Source: CALMEC01 sp964434425 (GTDB taxonomy: Bacteria; Actinomycetota; Thermoleophilia; Miltoncostaeales; Miltoncostaeaceae). From it: a DNA stretch of 64,000 nucleotides. Within the stretch, counting starts at the first letter, position 1, and each line of letters starts with the position of its first letter. Of this stretch, positions 34,471-43,051 are shown piece after piece. The translations under genes and the position numbers were made by a program. A model generated the notes under the pieces. That model was not told the origin of the DNA, did no database searches, and worked only from the letters and a program-made list of their open reading frames with translations. Location of the stretch: NCBI GenBank assembly GCA_964434425.1, contig CAYSVH010000006.1, forward strand, positions 62,001 through 126,000, read 5' to 3'.

Positions 34471-36390
34471 TCAGTGGTCGTCGCGAAGGACCAGCACAAC
34501 GACGCGCAACAACAACAGCATCGAGAAGCCAAGGCCAATCGCACCGATGACGGTGAGAACCGCCGCCCGGTCGCCTCCATCGTCGGCCACGGTCAACATC
34601 AACGCCGATGCAACCATCATGGCTCCACCGATGAGGGCCAACAGGAACCGGTTCAGCAGCCGGCTGGCGACCGCGACATCGTCGGGTTCGGACAGCAGGC
34701 TGACGCGGGCCCGGAGCTCGCCTCGCAGCAGCGAGCGCGCGACGTCGTCGACGTCGCGGGGTAGCCGGGCCAGCACGGGGGCGACCGTCAGTGCCTGCTG
34801 TTCGGCGAAGCCGCGCAGGCCACCGGGTGCGAGCACGTCGCCGAGCAGGTCGCCACCGAGCCGCGTGGCCGCATCGAGCAGCTGGTAGTCGGGCGCGATC
34901 ACGTTGAGGGTGCCCTGCAAGGTCATGAGGGTGCGGAACAACGTCGTGGTCGATCGGGGCATCATCACGCCGAAGTCCCGAAATACCGTCAGGGTGTCCA
35001 TCATGAGTTCGGGGCCGAAGGTTCCGTCGGCGGATTTCGATCGAGACATCAACCGAGCCAGTTCGCGATCGAATGACTCGGCATCGATCCGGTCGGTCGC
35101 CTTTCCGATCAACAGCGCCGCCTGGCGCAGCAATGCTGGATCCTCGGTCTGGAAGCCTCGGAGCAGGTCGATCAGGCCGGACCGCTCTATCCGGTTCAGG
35201 CGGCCCACGGCACCGAAGTCGATCAGGGCCAGTCGGCCGTCCGAGGAGACGAAAACGTTCCCCGGATGCGGGTCGGCGTGAAAGATCTCCCCGTTGACCA
35301 TCTGCCGCATCATCAGCGACAGCAACGCGTCGGCCATCTGCACCCGTCGTACCGGTTCGAAGCGATCCATCTCTCCCGGTGTTGTGAGGCTTCGCCCGTC
35401 GACCCGTTCCTCCACCAGCACCCGGCGGGTCGTGAACTCATCGAACACTTCGGGCACCGTGATCAGTTCGTCGTCGCCCAGCATCTTGCGGGCCGCGGCG
35501 ACGTTGCCTGCCTCGATGCGGAAGTCCAGCTCTTCCCGGGTGGACTCGGCGAAGCCTTCGGCGAGCTCCTTGACTCCGAGATCGGCCGCCCACGAGGTAT
35601 GGCGTTCCAACGAGGATACGAGGCGAACGAGGATGTCGAGGTCCCGTTCGACCGGCTTCTGGATGTTCGGCCTCTGCACCTTGACGACGACCTCGCGTCC
35701 GCCCTCGAGCACCGCGAAGTACGTCTGCGCGATAGACGCGGACGCTGCGGGTGCAGCCGAGAACGACGCGAACACCGTCTCCGGGGGGCCGATCTCGTCC
35801 TCGATCACCTTTCGCGCGGCGATGGGATCCGCCGGCGCCGCCTGGTCCTGTAGCCGGGTGAGCTCGGCGGCGATGGGCCGAGACACCAGTTGCGGTTGTG
35901 ACGCCATCGCCTGTCCAAGCTTCACGAATAGGACACCGGCATCCTCCAACGTCGCGGCAAGTGAACGCCCCAGGCGTGATTCCGGAGCGTCGCTCTCGTC
36001 ACGGCCCCGTCGCAGCAGGCCGTTCCGGAGGGCGATGGCGGCGACCTGGAGGTATCGCCAGCCTCGCCGAATGCTGTCGGTGAGAGATGAGATCGGATGG
36101 CGCCAGTTCCAGTGCGACCCGCGGCGAGGCCGAGCCGTCAGCAGGTCGAGCAGCACCAAGGCGATCCCCGACAGCACGGGCACGAGGGCGGACCCGACCA
36201 CGACCCATCTGGTCGAGAAGTTCCACCGCTCACCGGTGACGGCTTGCAGGATCGCCATCGTCGCGGCGGCACCGAAGCCGACCGCCGCGGCGGTCACAAG
36301 CCGACGACTCCCCGGGATCCCGAGTACCCGGCTGAGCAGCCATGCGGTGAACAGGACGATCGCTATTGACACCAGGATGATGCCGACCAT
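34471..36390 (-). CDS. ABC1/UbiB-family atypical kinase, membrane-bound
   Basis: A 639-residue protein of the ABC1 (AarF/UbiB/COQ8) family, which supports quinone or isoprenoid lipid metabolism. Two N-terminal membrane helices (VSIAIVLFTAWLLSRVLG, WVVVGSALVPVLSGIALVLL) and two at the C terminus frame the kinase domain with LFVKLGQAMASQPQLVSR (the KxGQ motif), VVVKVQRP, NGEIFHADPHPGNVFV and LALIDFGAVG. All family motifs are intact. ATG 36390 follows AAGGGGG. It is cargo between the two IS3 pieces. No quinone genes are nearby. Confidence 0.9.
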   Translation of the reverse strand: MVGIILVSIAIVLFTAWLLSRVLGIPGSRRLVTAAAVGFGAAATMAILQAVTGERWNFSTRWVVVGSALVPVLSGIALVLLDLLTARPRRGSHWNWRHPISSLTDSIRRGWRYLQVAAIALRNGLLRRGRDESDAPESRLGRSLAATLEDAGVLFVKLGQAMASQPQLVSRPIAAELTRLQDQAAPADPIAARKVIEDEIGPPETVFASFSAAPAASASIAQTYFAVLEGGREVVVKVQRPNIQKPVERDLDILVRLVSSLERHTSWAADLGVKELAEGFAESTREELDFRIEAGNVAAARKMLGDDELITVPEVFDEFTTRRVLVEERVDGRSLTTPGEMDRFEPVRRVQMADALLSLMMRQMVNGEIFHADPHPGNVFVSSDGRLALIDFGAVGRLNRIERSGLIDLLRGFQTEDPALLRQAALLIGKATDRIDAESFDRELARLMSRSKSADGTFGPELMMDTLTVFRDFGVMMPRSTTTLFRTLMTLQGTLNVIAPDYQLLDAATRLGGDLLGDVLAPGGLRGFAEQQALTVAPVLARLPRDVDDVARSLLRGELRARVSLLSEPDDVAVASRLLNRFLLALIGGAMMVASALMLTVADDGGDRAAVLTVIGAIGLGFSMLLLLRVVVLVLRDDH

Positions 36391-36792
36391 GGTGACCCCC
36401 TTGGCCGTCGATCCCCTGCCTCCTGCCGCGGAGGGTCCGCAGGCCCTTCGGACAGGATCTCAGGACGTCCGAAGGTTAGCCTGGTTTACTTCTCTCCGTG
36501 ATCGGATCGCACACCCTCGATGCGCTGGGTCGGCGCCTCTCCGCCGAGTTCGAAGACCCCTGTGTCGGGTGTGCCGTCGTCCGTGATCTCGACCAGGACA
36601 CGCTCGTCCGTTCCTGCAGGTCACCGACGTGAGTCCGCTGTTGACCCACACACCGTCGGAGGTTCCGGTCACCCAGATCGACTCGATCTGGGTGACCGCC
36701 TTTGGCGTTCGGACCATCCTCGTCGACCCACGTGGCCGGAGTTATGGTCATCGCGGAGCCCGAAGCTCTCGCGAGCAGATGGAGTTCGAGTG
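36391..36792. other. 402-base gap with a palindrome and no ORF
   Basis: Between the UbiB-like gene and the membrane protein no frame gives a convincing protein. It contains the 33-base palindrome at 36666-36698 and two small broken frames. Confidence 0.5.
36666..36698. repeat. 33-base perfect palindrome
   Basis: CGGTCACCCAGATCGA (36666-36681) and TCGATCTGGGTGACCG (36683-36698) are perfect inverted copies around a single C. It is followed by CCTTT. It could be a terminator, an operator or a recombination site in the IS-bounded cargo. Confidence 0.75.
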
Positions 36793-37344
36793 GTGAGCGA
36801 GGGTGACGACCACGATGGCTTGGACGCCGATGTGCCCGCTGCCGCGGGGTCGGCGCGCCAGCGGCCCAGCGTGGCCTTCGTGCGGGAGTCGGTGTACACC
36901 ACGTTCACCGGACTGGCGCTGGTCGCCGTCTCTCTGTTCGGAGGCCATGAGCCGTCGGCCGCCGAGGTGTTCGTCACCGTTGCGCTGGGGATCGTCGGCA
37001 TCACATTGGCCGGCCTCGTCGCCGAGCTGATCGCTGAGCTGATCACGCACAATGACGTTTCACCACGCGACAAGTGGGCGGACATGGCGGCCACGGCCGC
37101 CGGCGCGATCGGCACTGCCGCACTTCCCCTCCTTGCCCTCGGACCCGCCGCGCTCGGATGGATCACGATCGATCTGGCCTTACAGCTCAGTATCGGCTTC
37201 TACTTCGTGACCATTGTCGTCTTCCTGCTCGCTGCGACCTGGCGCTCCCATCTCACGAAGCGACAGCGACTCGGATCGCTCGGCATGCTCGTCGGCATGG
37301 CCATCGTCGTGCTGCTCGCGCTCTCCGTGGCGAAGAACGTCTGA
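36793..37344 (+). CDS. multi-pass membrane protein of unknown function
   Basis: A 183-residue protein with a 30-residue hydrophilic N terminus and about five hydrophobic helices (TGLALVAVSLFGG, FVTVALGIVGITLAGLVAELIA, GAIGTAALPLLALGPAALGW, LSIGFYFVTIVVFLLAA, LGMLVGMAIVVLLALSVA). GTG 36793 follows GGAG by eight bases. No family recognised with certainty. It is cargo of the IS-bounded segment. Confidence 0.65.
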   Translation: MSEGDDHDGLDADVPAAAGSARQRPSVAFVRESVYTTFTGLALVAVSLFGGHEPSAAEVFVTVALGIVGITLAGLVAELIAELITHNDVSPRDKWADMAATAAGAIGTAALPLLALGPAALGWITIDLALQLSIGFYFVTIVVFLLAATWRSHLTKRQRLGSLGMLVGMAIVVLLALSVAKNV

Positions 37345-37399
37345 GCATCGGCAGGCGTGGTCTTTGGGAACGCGGAGGTTCTCCTGCTTAACTGGTGCC

Positions 37400-38065
37400 A
37401 TGAGTGAATCTCACGGCACCGGTCACCGGATCCTCGTAGCCGACGACGAGGAGAACACCCGAGATCTGCTCTCGACGGCGCTGCGGTTCGTGGGCTTCGA
37501 GGTCGACCTGGCCGTCGACGGGGACGACGCGCTGCACCGGGCGACCTCGGGACGGTTCGATCTGATGGTGCTGGACGTGATGATGCCCGGACGCGACGGC
37601 TTCGAGGTGCTGCGACGCATGCAGGCCGACGGGATCACCACCCCGGTGATCTTCCTCACAGCCCGCGACACCACCGAGGACAAGCTGTCCGGCTTCACCA
37701 AGGGGAGGCGACGACTACGTCACGAAGCCCTTCAGCCTCGAAGAGGTCCTCGCGAGGGTGTGTGCTGTGCTGGCCCGCTCCGGCGACGCGGTCAACCCCA
37801 CCACCCGACACCGATATGCCGACCTCGTGCTCGACGAGGACGCTCACCGCGTGTGGCGTAACAACGAGGTCGTCGCCCTCTCCCCGACGGAGTTCAGCCT
37901 CCTGCGCTATCTGCTCCTCAACGCCGAGCGCGTCCTCTCCAAGACTCAGGTCCTCGATCACGTGTGACAGTACGGCTTCGAGGGCGACGCGTCGGTCGTC
38001 GAGGTCTACATGTCCTACCTCCGAAAGAAGGTCGACCGCATCGAGCCGAAGCTGCTCCATACGGT
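37400..38065 (+). pseudogene. OmpR-type response regulator, broken and truncated
   Basis: Starts as a normal receiver: ILVADDEENTRDLLSTALRF, DLMVLDVMMPGRDGFEVL, VIFLTARDTTEDKLSGFTKG. One extra A near 37706 shifts the frame; DDYVTKPFSLEEVLARVCAV and ALSPTEFSLLRYLLLNAERVL continue in the next frame. TGA at 37965-37967 replaces the Trp of LDHVW, and YGFEGDASVVEVYMSYLRKKVDRIEPKLLHTV follows. The last residues and the expected sensor kinase are missing because the IS3 fragment begins at 38066. Three independent lesions make it a pseudogene. Confidence 0.85.
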
Positions 38066-39260
38066 CGGGTCTGCTGCACGGGACGGTGCAGCGGGTCGCG
38101 TCGCAGCTCGGCTACGGGGTCGAGTCTGTGCGCACCTGGGTGAAGCAGGCCGACATCGATGACGGTGTCGCGCCGGGTGCCAGCTCGGCCGAGTTGCGCG
38201 GGTGCGGGAGCTTGAGCAAGAGGGTCGGGAGTTGCGTCGGGCCAACGAGATCCTGAAGTGGGCGCGAGTTTCTTCGGGGCGGATCTCGATCGCCAACACC
38301 GGTAGCAGTCGCGTTCATCGAGGCGAACGAGGGCGATGTCGTCGAGGGTCGCCCGCTCGGAGTCGAGCCCATCTGCGCGCTGCTGCAGGTGGCTCCGAGC
38401 ACCTACTACGTCGCCCGCGACCGGGCGCAGTCGGCTCGAGCGGTCAACGACGCAGTCGTGACTCCGGAGATGGTGCCGTTGTGGACGGACAACTACTGCG
38501 TCTACGGGGTTCGCAAGCTCTGGAAGGCGGCCCGCAGGTCCGGGATCGAGGTCGGCCGGGATCAGACCGGTCGGCTGATGCGCGCCGCCGGGATCGAGGG
38601 CGCGAGATGGTCGAAGCGAGTCAAGGCCACCCGGCCCGATCCCATGTCATCTCGGCACCCGGATCTGGTGAACCGGGAGTTCACCGCGACCGCACCGAAC
38701 CGGCTCTGGGTGACCGATCTGACGTTCGCCCCGACGTGGGCCGGGGTCGCCTACGTGTGCTTCATCATCGATGCGTTCTCCCGCACGATTGTGGGCTGGC
38801 GGGTCTCGTCGCACATGCGCACCGAGATGGTGCTGGACGCGATCGAGATGGCCCGCTGGTCCCGCGGACGGCACCACGACGACCTGCGGTGTCACAGCGA
38901 CGCGGGGTCTCAATTCACGTCGATTCGCTACGGCGAACGGCTCGCGGAGATCGGCGCGACGCCGTCGATCGGGACCGTGGGCGATTCGTATGACAGCGCC
39001 CTGGCCGAGACGGTGAACGGCTACTACAAGGCTGAACTCGTCCGCGGACCCGCCCGGTCCGGACCGTGGAAGACAGTCGAGGACCTTGAACTGGCGACGC
39101 TCGGCTGGGTGCGCTGGCACAACACGCAGCGGCTCCACGGCTACCTCGGCGACGTCTCGCCCGTCGAGTTCGAGAACGCGTTCTATGCTGTCCAAGCCGA
39201 CCGTGAACGGTGGTCGGAATCAAATTCGCGCGAGTCTCCACCAGACCCAGGGCGCTTCAG
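38066..39260 (+). mobile_element. right part of an IS3-family element
   Basis: Begins inside orfA (HGTVQRVASQLGYGVESVRT, then RELEQEGRELRRANEILK in another frame) and continues through orfB to a terminus ending CCCAGGGCGCTTCA near 39260. The orfA part has at least two frame changes. The left terminus is not here but 3.7 kb upstream in inverted orientation at 34192-34351, so the element has been split. The first 16 bases, CGGGTCTGCTGCACGG, also occur at 34110-34125. Confidence 0.82.
38305..39260 (+). pseudogene. IS3-family transposase OrfB (DDE integrase core)
   Basis: OrfB is nearly complete: VAFIEANEGDVVEGRPLGVE, then APSTYYVARDRA, YGVRKLWKAARRSGIEVGRD, and a retroviral-type integrase core with Asp in LWVTDLTFAPTW, Asp in CHSDAGSQFTS and Glu in YDSALAETVNGYYKAE; WHNTQRLHGYLGDVSPVEFE follows. 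The DDE triad is intact. A one-base loss near 39207 sends the end into a wrong frame (expected VGIKFARVSTRPRAL). With orfA broken and the left end moved, the element should be immobile. Confidence 0.8.
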
Positions 39261-39322
39261 AGCGGCTCATCGGCCGGGTAATGGATGGCCACGGACAAAG
39301 ATCCCGTTCGAAGGAGGACAGC

Positions 39323-39991
39323 ATGGCTCGAGTCATCATCATCGGTGGGCACGGGAAGGTCGCGATGCACCTGGCTCCGCTTCTGGTCCGGCGCGGGGAC
39401 GAGGTCACCAGCGTATTCCGCGACGCCGACGATCGGGCCGCCGTTTCCGAGACCGGAGCCGCGCCGATCGTCGCGGACGCAACGTCACTGAACACCGAGC
39501 AGTTCGCCGGCCTGTTCCATGGCTTTGATGCGGTCGTATGGTCCGCCGGGGCCGGAGGCGGTTCACCCGCCGCCACCTTCGCCGTGGACCGTGACGCCGC
39601 CATTCGCACCATCGACGCGGCGAAGATGGCCGGCGTCCCCCGGTACGTCATGGTTTCGTACCTGAACGCGAATCCCGAGCACGGCGTGCCCGAGGACAAC
39701 CCGTTCTTCGCCTACGCGGAGTCGAAGGCGGCCGCCGACGAGCACCTGCGCTCGTCCGGCTTGGACTACACGATCCTGGGGCCGGGAATGCTGACCATGG
39801 AGGAGCCCACCGGGAAGATCGACGTGATCGACGGCGGCGACGACGCGGTAAACGCGGTTGCCCGGGCCGACGTCGCCGCGGTCGTGGCGGCGGCCCTCAA
39901 CGAGGAGACGACCATCGGACGCACGATCGGCTTCCGCAACGGCGCCACCCCGATCTCCGGCGCACTCCGCGGCGGAGACGTCCGTCGCTGA
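39323..39991 (+). CDS. NAD(P)H-binding protein (atypical SDR)
   Basis: A 222-residue NmrA/SDR-a5-like protein. VIIIGGHGKVAMHLAPLLVR is the nucleotide-binding motif; VVWSAGAGGG, VPRYVMVSYLNA, YAESKAAADEHLRSSGLDYTILGPGML and RADVAAVVAAAL are typical. AAGGAGGA at 39311-39318 gives a clear start right after the IS end, so its native promoter may have been replaced. Probable reductase or regulator; substrate unknown. Confidence 0.85.
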   Translation: MARVIIIGGHGKVAMHLAPLLVRRGDEVTSVFRDADDRAAVSETGAAPIVADATSLNTEQFAGLFHGFDAVVWSAGAGGGSPAATFAVDRDAAIRTIDAAKMAGVPRYVMVSYLNANPEHGVPEDNPFFAYAESKAAADEHLRSSGLDYTILGPGMLTMEEPTGKIDVIDGGDDAVNAVARADVAAVVAAALNEETTIGRTIGFRNGATPISGALRGGDVRR

Positions 39992-40040
39992 CCACGGGTC
40001 CGGTGGTCCTCCGACGTCAGGCATTCGAGTGAACCGACGG

Positions 40041-40463
40041 TCAGCGTGCCGGGAGCACCCTGATGGTCGAGGTGGAGGTCGATGCCCGGTTCAGGCTCCA
40101 GGGCACGCTGGAACGGTACTTCGCGCGATATGCGGCTGTGATGTCGTCCTGCGCTGCGGCGCGATGGTCGACGAAGGTCGTCTCGAGCACGGTGTCGCCG
40201 GCGCGGATCCGCCCACGCCCACGCCGGATCGCATTGCGGAACCAGATCTTGTCCGGACCGTCGGTCGAGCGTACGAACACGTCGCCGCCCACACGCACGA
40301 TCCAGATCAGCCACCACGGACTGTACGAACCGTCGGCTCTGCGTGACGAGATGGCGATCTCGCCGGTGCGGTCCAAAAGGTCGAGTTCGGCGGCCTGCCA
40401 GCCGCTGGCTTCGTCATCTGACTGCCAGTGCATCGTGGCACGAGTATAGGTGAGCAGCTTCAT
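40041..40463 (-). CDS. DUF2255 family protein
   Basis: A 140-residue protein with the DUF2255 pattern: WQAAELDLLDRTGEIAISSRRADGS, PWWLIWIVRVGGDVFVRSTDG, KIWFRNAIRRGRGRIRAGD. These are small split-barrel-like proteins that may bind flavin or F420. Two starts are possible (ATG 40463, used here, or ATG 40433), neither with a ribosome site, and the C terminus (SVPWSLNRASTSTSTIRVLP) is unlike its paralog at 45320-45718. The open frame extends further upstream without family sequence. Confidence 0.7.
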   Translation of the reverse strand: MKLLTYTRATMHWQSDDEASGWQAAELDLLDRTGEIAISSRRADGSYSPWWLIWIVRVGGDVFVRSTDGPDKIWFRNAIRRGRGRIRAGDTVLETTFVDHRAAAQDDITAAYRAKYRSSVPWSLNRASTSTSTIRVLPAR

Positions 40464-41409
40464 GACGCCGGTGAGGTGCTTGAGCTTGCGGTCGATCTCG
40501 GGAGCCCGGTGCGGATCCAGCCCTGATGCCCGTTCAACGTGTCGAGTTCGTTCTGCTTCGTGTCGCGTGCGGTGCATCATTGTCCCCGCATCACACCGTT
40601 CTGTGGGGGGGGACGAATCCCTCCCAGGATGAATCCCTCCTCTGCACGGAGCGCCGCCCCCCGGCAGGACCACGGGTGTGTGAATGAAGGACGGGGAGCA
40701 AGGGACGAGGAGGAGCAACGCGACCATGCCGTTCGTGTTCTGCCACATAATGAGCGCCCTCGACGTGCAGGATCATCGGGAACTCCATGAGAACCCCTGA
40801 GGCGTCCGCCGCCGGGGAGGTGCTTTGCGGCGGCGCCTTCGGCGATACCCCGCACCACCGGCACCGGGGATGGCTGCCTGGGAGCGTGATGACCGACGAC
40901 GGCTTCACCCATCACCGCGCGCCCGCCCTGGACGAGGACGCGGCCCCGGTACCCGAGGGCGACGTCGTCGCCGTGTCGGACGCGGAGAAGTACCACGTGT
41001 CCATCGGGCCGTCCAGGAAGCTCAGCGGGAACGGCCCGGCGCTGACCTATCAGCCCATCACGGCGCACGTGCTCGCCGTCCTCACCGCCAAGGCGTCGAA
41101 CGCCCACAGGGCGTTCCCGCGCGACCCGGGAGATCTCCCACGTCGTCGCCGGGGACGAAGATCTCGACGTCGAGCCCCGCTGGACGAGCTCAAGGACCCG
41201 ATCGGCATCACCTCTGCGACGAGCTCAGCGTCGTCATCGCCCCCGCCGCCGACGGCTCCTCGGAAGCCCCCGCCCTGTTCGAGACCGCGAGCGTCACCGC
41301 GGACGCTCCGCGTGGCTTTCAGCTGCCGTCGGCCGAGACCCGCGAGGTCGGGGCCGTGTGGCTGCGCGACACGATCGGCAACAACCGGAACGACTGAGGA
41401 GACACCGAT
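40464..41409. other. degenerate region, probable broken gene(s)
   Basis: Nearly 950 bases without an intact gene. From about 40950 to 41397 plus-strand protein-like segments change frame: KYHVSIGPSRKLSGNGPALT, then ISHVVAGDEDLDVEPRW, then ELSVVIAPAADGSSEAPALF and GFQLPSAETREVGAVWLRDT ending at a TGA at 41395-41397 just ahead of the cupin gene. This suggests one gene with two or more frame changes; I cannot name the family. A small frame MPFVFCHIMSALDVQDH begins near 40728. A run of eight G is near 40602. Confidence 0.45.
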
Positions 41410-41844
41410 ATGACCGACAACGGATTCGACCAGATCTTCCCGCTCGGGGAGCCCAACGACGCCTTCGCACAGTACTTCAGTGGGCCGAGCTACCTGGCCC
41501 CGCTGACCGACGGCAGCGTCCCGGTCAGCAACGTGTCCTTCGAGCCGGGCTGCCGCAACAGCTGGCACATCCACCACGGAGAGAACGGCGGCGGCGACCA
41601 GGTCCTGCTGTGCACCGCGGGCTCCGGCTGGTACCAGGCCGAGGGCGACGGCCCCGTGAGCATGGTGCCGGGCACGGTGGTCCGCGTCCCGGCGGGCACG
41701 AAGCACTGGCACGGCGCGAAGGCCGATTCGTGGTTCTCCCACCTCGCCTTCATCACCCCGGGCGAGGGGGTGCGCAACGAGTGGCTCGAGCCGGTCACCG
41801 ACGAAGTGTACGGAGCGTTGCCGAAGAACGGAGAGAACGCATGA
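41410..41844 (+). CDS. cupin-domain protein
   Basis: A 144-residue single-domain cupin. Motif 1 is SFEPGCRNSWHIHHGENGGG (metal His pair and later Glu/Gln) and motif 2 PGTVVRVPAGTKHWHGAKAD; FITPGEG and NEWLEPVTDEVYGAL recall cupins found with carboxymuconolactone-decarboxylase-like proteins, some of which are hydroxynitrile lyases. GAGGAG lies nine bases upstream. Its stop overlaps the start of the aldo/keto reductase. First intact gene of a four-gene operon. Confidence 0.87.
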   Translation: MTDNGFDQIFPLGEPNDAFAQYFSGPSYLAPLTDGSVPVSNVSFEPGCRNSWHIHHGENGGGDQVLLCTAGSGWYQAEGDGPVSMVPGTVVRVPAGTKHWHGAKADSWFSHLAFITPGEGVRNEWLEPVTDEVYGALPKNGENA

Positions 41845-42698
41845 GCATCCTGAACGAGACCTACCCCCTGCCGGGCGGCGTCGCGATCCCCAAGCTGGGG
41901 CTCGGCACCTGGTTCATCGACGACGACAAAGCGGCCCAGGCGGTCCGCGATGCGGTCGCGATCGGGTACCGCAACATCGACACCGCCCAGGCCTACGGCA
42001 ACGAGCGCGGAGTCGGCGAGGGCGTCCGCACCGCGAACGTCCCCCGCTCAGAACTGTTCGTGTCCACCAAGCTGGCCGCGGAGATCAAGGACTACGACGA
42101 CGCGCTGGTCGCGATCGACCAGTCGCTCGCGACGATGGGCCTGGACCACATCGACCTGATGCTCATCCACTCCCCGCAACCGTGGGACGACTTCCGCGGC
42201 GGAGACTACGCCCAGGGCAACCGCGACGCGTGGCGAGCCCTCGAAGACGCACACAAGGCGGGTAAGCTCCGCTCCATCGGCGTCTCCAACTTCCTGGAGG
42301 ACGACCTGGAGAACATCCTCGCCTCCTGCACGGTGACGCCGCACGTGAACCAGCTGCTCGCCCACGTCGGCAACACGCCCGCCGAGCTGATCGCCTACTG
42401 CCAGTCCAAGGGCATCCTCGTCGAGGCCTACTCGCCGATCGCACACGGCGAGATGCTGAAGAACGCGGACGTCGCGGCGATCGCCGAGAGGTACGGCGTC
42501 ACCGTCCCGCAGCTGTGCATCCGCTACACCCTGCAGCTGGGCGCGGTGTCGCTGCCGAAGACCGCCAACCCCGAGCACATGCGCTCCAACGCGCAGGTCG
42601 ACTTCGAGATCTCGGACGCCGACATGGCCGCGCTTCGCGGGATAACCACGCGGGGCTACGGCGAGCACAGCGAGTTCCCCGTCTATTCAGGCAAATGA
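41841..42698 (+). CDS. aldo/keto reductase
   Basis: A 285-residue NADPH-dependent reductase of the AKR fold. The catalytic tetrad is visible: Asp and Tyr in YRNIDTAQAYGNE, Lys in FVSTKL and His in DLMLIHSPQPW; GVSNF, SPIAHG and SLPKTANPEHM complete the cofactor site. The start overlaps the cupin stop (ATGA). A second AKR (47401-48285) in this cluster shares the same fold but is on the other strand. Likely reduces an aldehyde or ketone; substrate unknown. Confidence 0.92.
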   Translation: MSILNETYPLPGGVAIPKLGLGTWFIDDDKAAQAVRDAVAIGYRNIDTAQAYGNERGVGEGVRTANVPRSELFVSTKLAAEIKDYDDALVAIDQSLATMGLDHIDLMLIHSPQPWDDFRGGDYAQGNRDAWRALEDAHKAGKLRSIGVSNFLEDDLENILASCTVTPHVNQLLAHVGNTPAELIAYCQSKGILVEAYSPIAHGEMLKNADVAAIAERYGVTVPQLCIRYTLQLGAVSLPKTANPEHMRSNAQVDFEISDADMAALRGITTRGYGEHSEFPVYSGK

Positions 42699-42712
42699 GA
42701 GGAGAAGAGAAG

Positions 42713-43051
42713 ATGGCTGAGAAGGTGACCGCGGGCCGAGACATCCTCGGCGACTTCGCGCCGAAGTTCGCCGAGATCAACGACGACGTCCTCTTCGGAC
42801 AGGTCTGGAGCCGCGAGGCGCAGCTCTCACCGCGCGACCGCAGCATCGTCACGGTGACCGCGCTGATGGCCGGCGGCATACTCGACAGCTCGCTGCAGGG
42901 CCACATCCAGCGCGCCAAGAACAACGGCGTCACCGCGGAGGAGGTGGCCGAAATCCTCACCCACGCGGCGTTCTACGCCGGCTGGCCCAAGGCCTGGGCC
43001 GCGTTCCGCATGGCCAAGGAGATCTATGCCGATCGAGGAACGGAGAGCTGA
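42713..43051 (+). CDS. carboxymuconolactone decarboxylase-like protein
   Basis: A 112-residue all-helical AhpD/CMD-family protein: DVLFGQVWSREAQLSPRDRSIVTVTALMAGG, LQGHIQRAKNNGVTAEEVAEILTHAAFYAGWPKAWAAF. The AhpD CxxC pair is absent, so it is not a peroxidase of that kind; the HxxxA motif is present. GAGAGGAGAAG precedes the ATG. Its stop overlaps the start of the next gene (TGATG). Its place beside a cupin and AKR matches small metabolite-processing clusters. Confidence 0.88.
   Translation: MAEKVTAGRDILGDFAPKFAEINDDVLFGQVWSREAQLSPRDRSIVTVTALMAGGILDSSLQGHIQRAKNNGVTAEEVAEILTHAAFYAGWPKAWAAFRMAKEIYADRGTES

Noticed and set aside
40577..41107. Minus-strand frame of 176 codons over the degenerate region
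   Set aside because: Low-complexity composition and no motif; plus-strand segments fit codon bias better.
41358..41410. Possible N-terminal extension fusing the cupin region to the aldo/keto reductase frame
   Set aside because: The AKR frame is open upstream, but AKR homology and the ATGA overlap fix its start at 41841.
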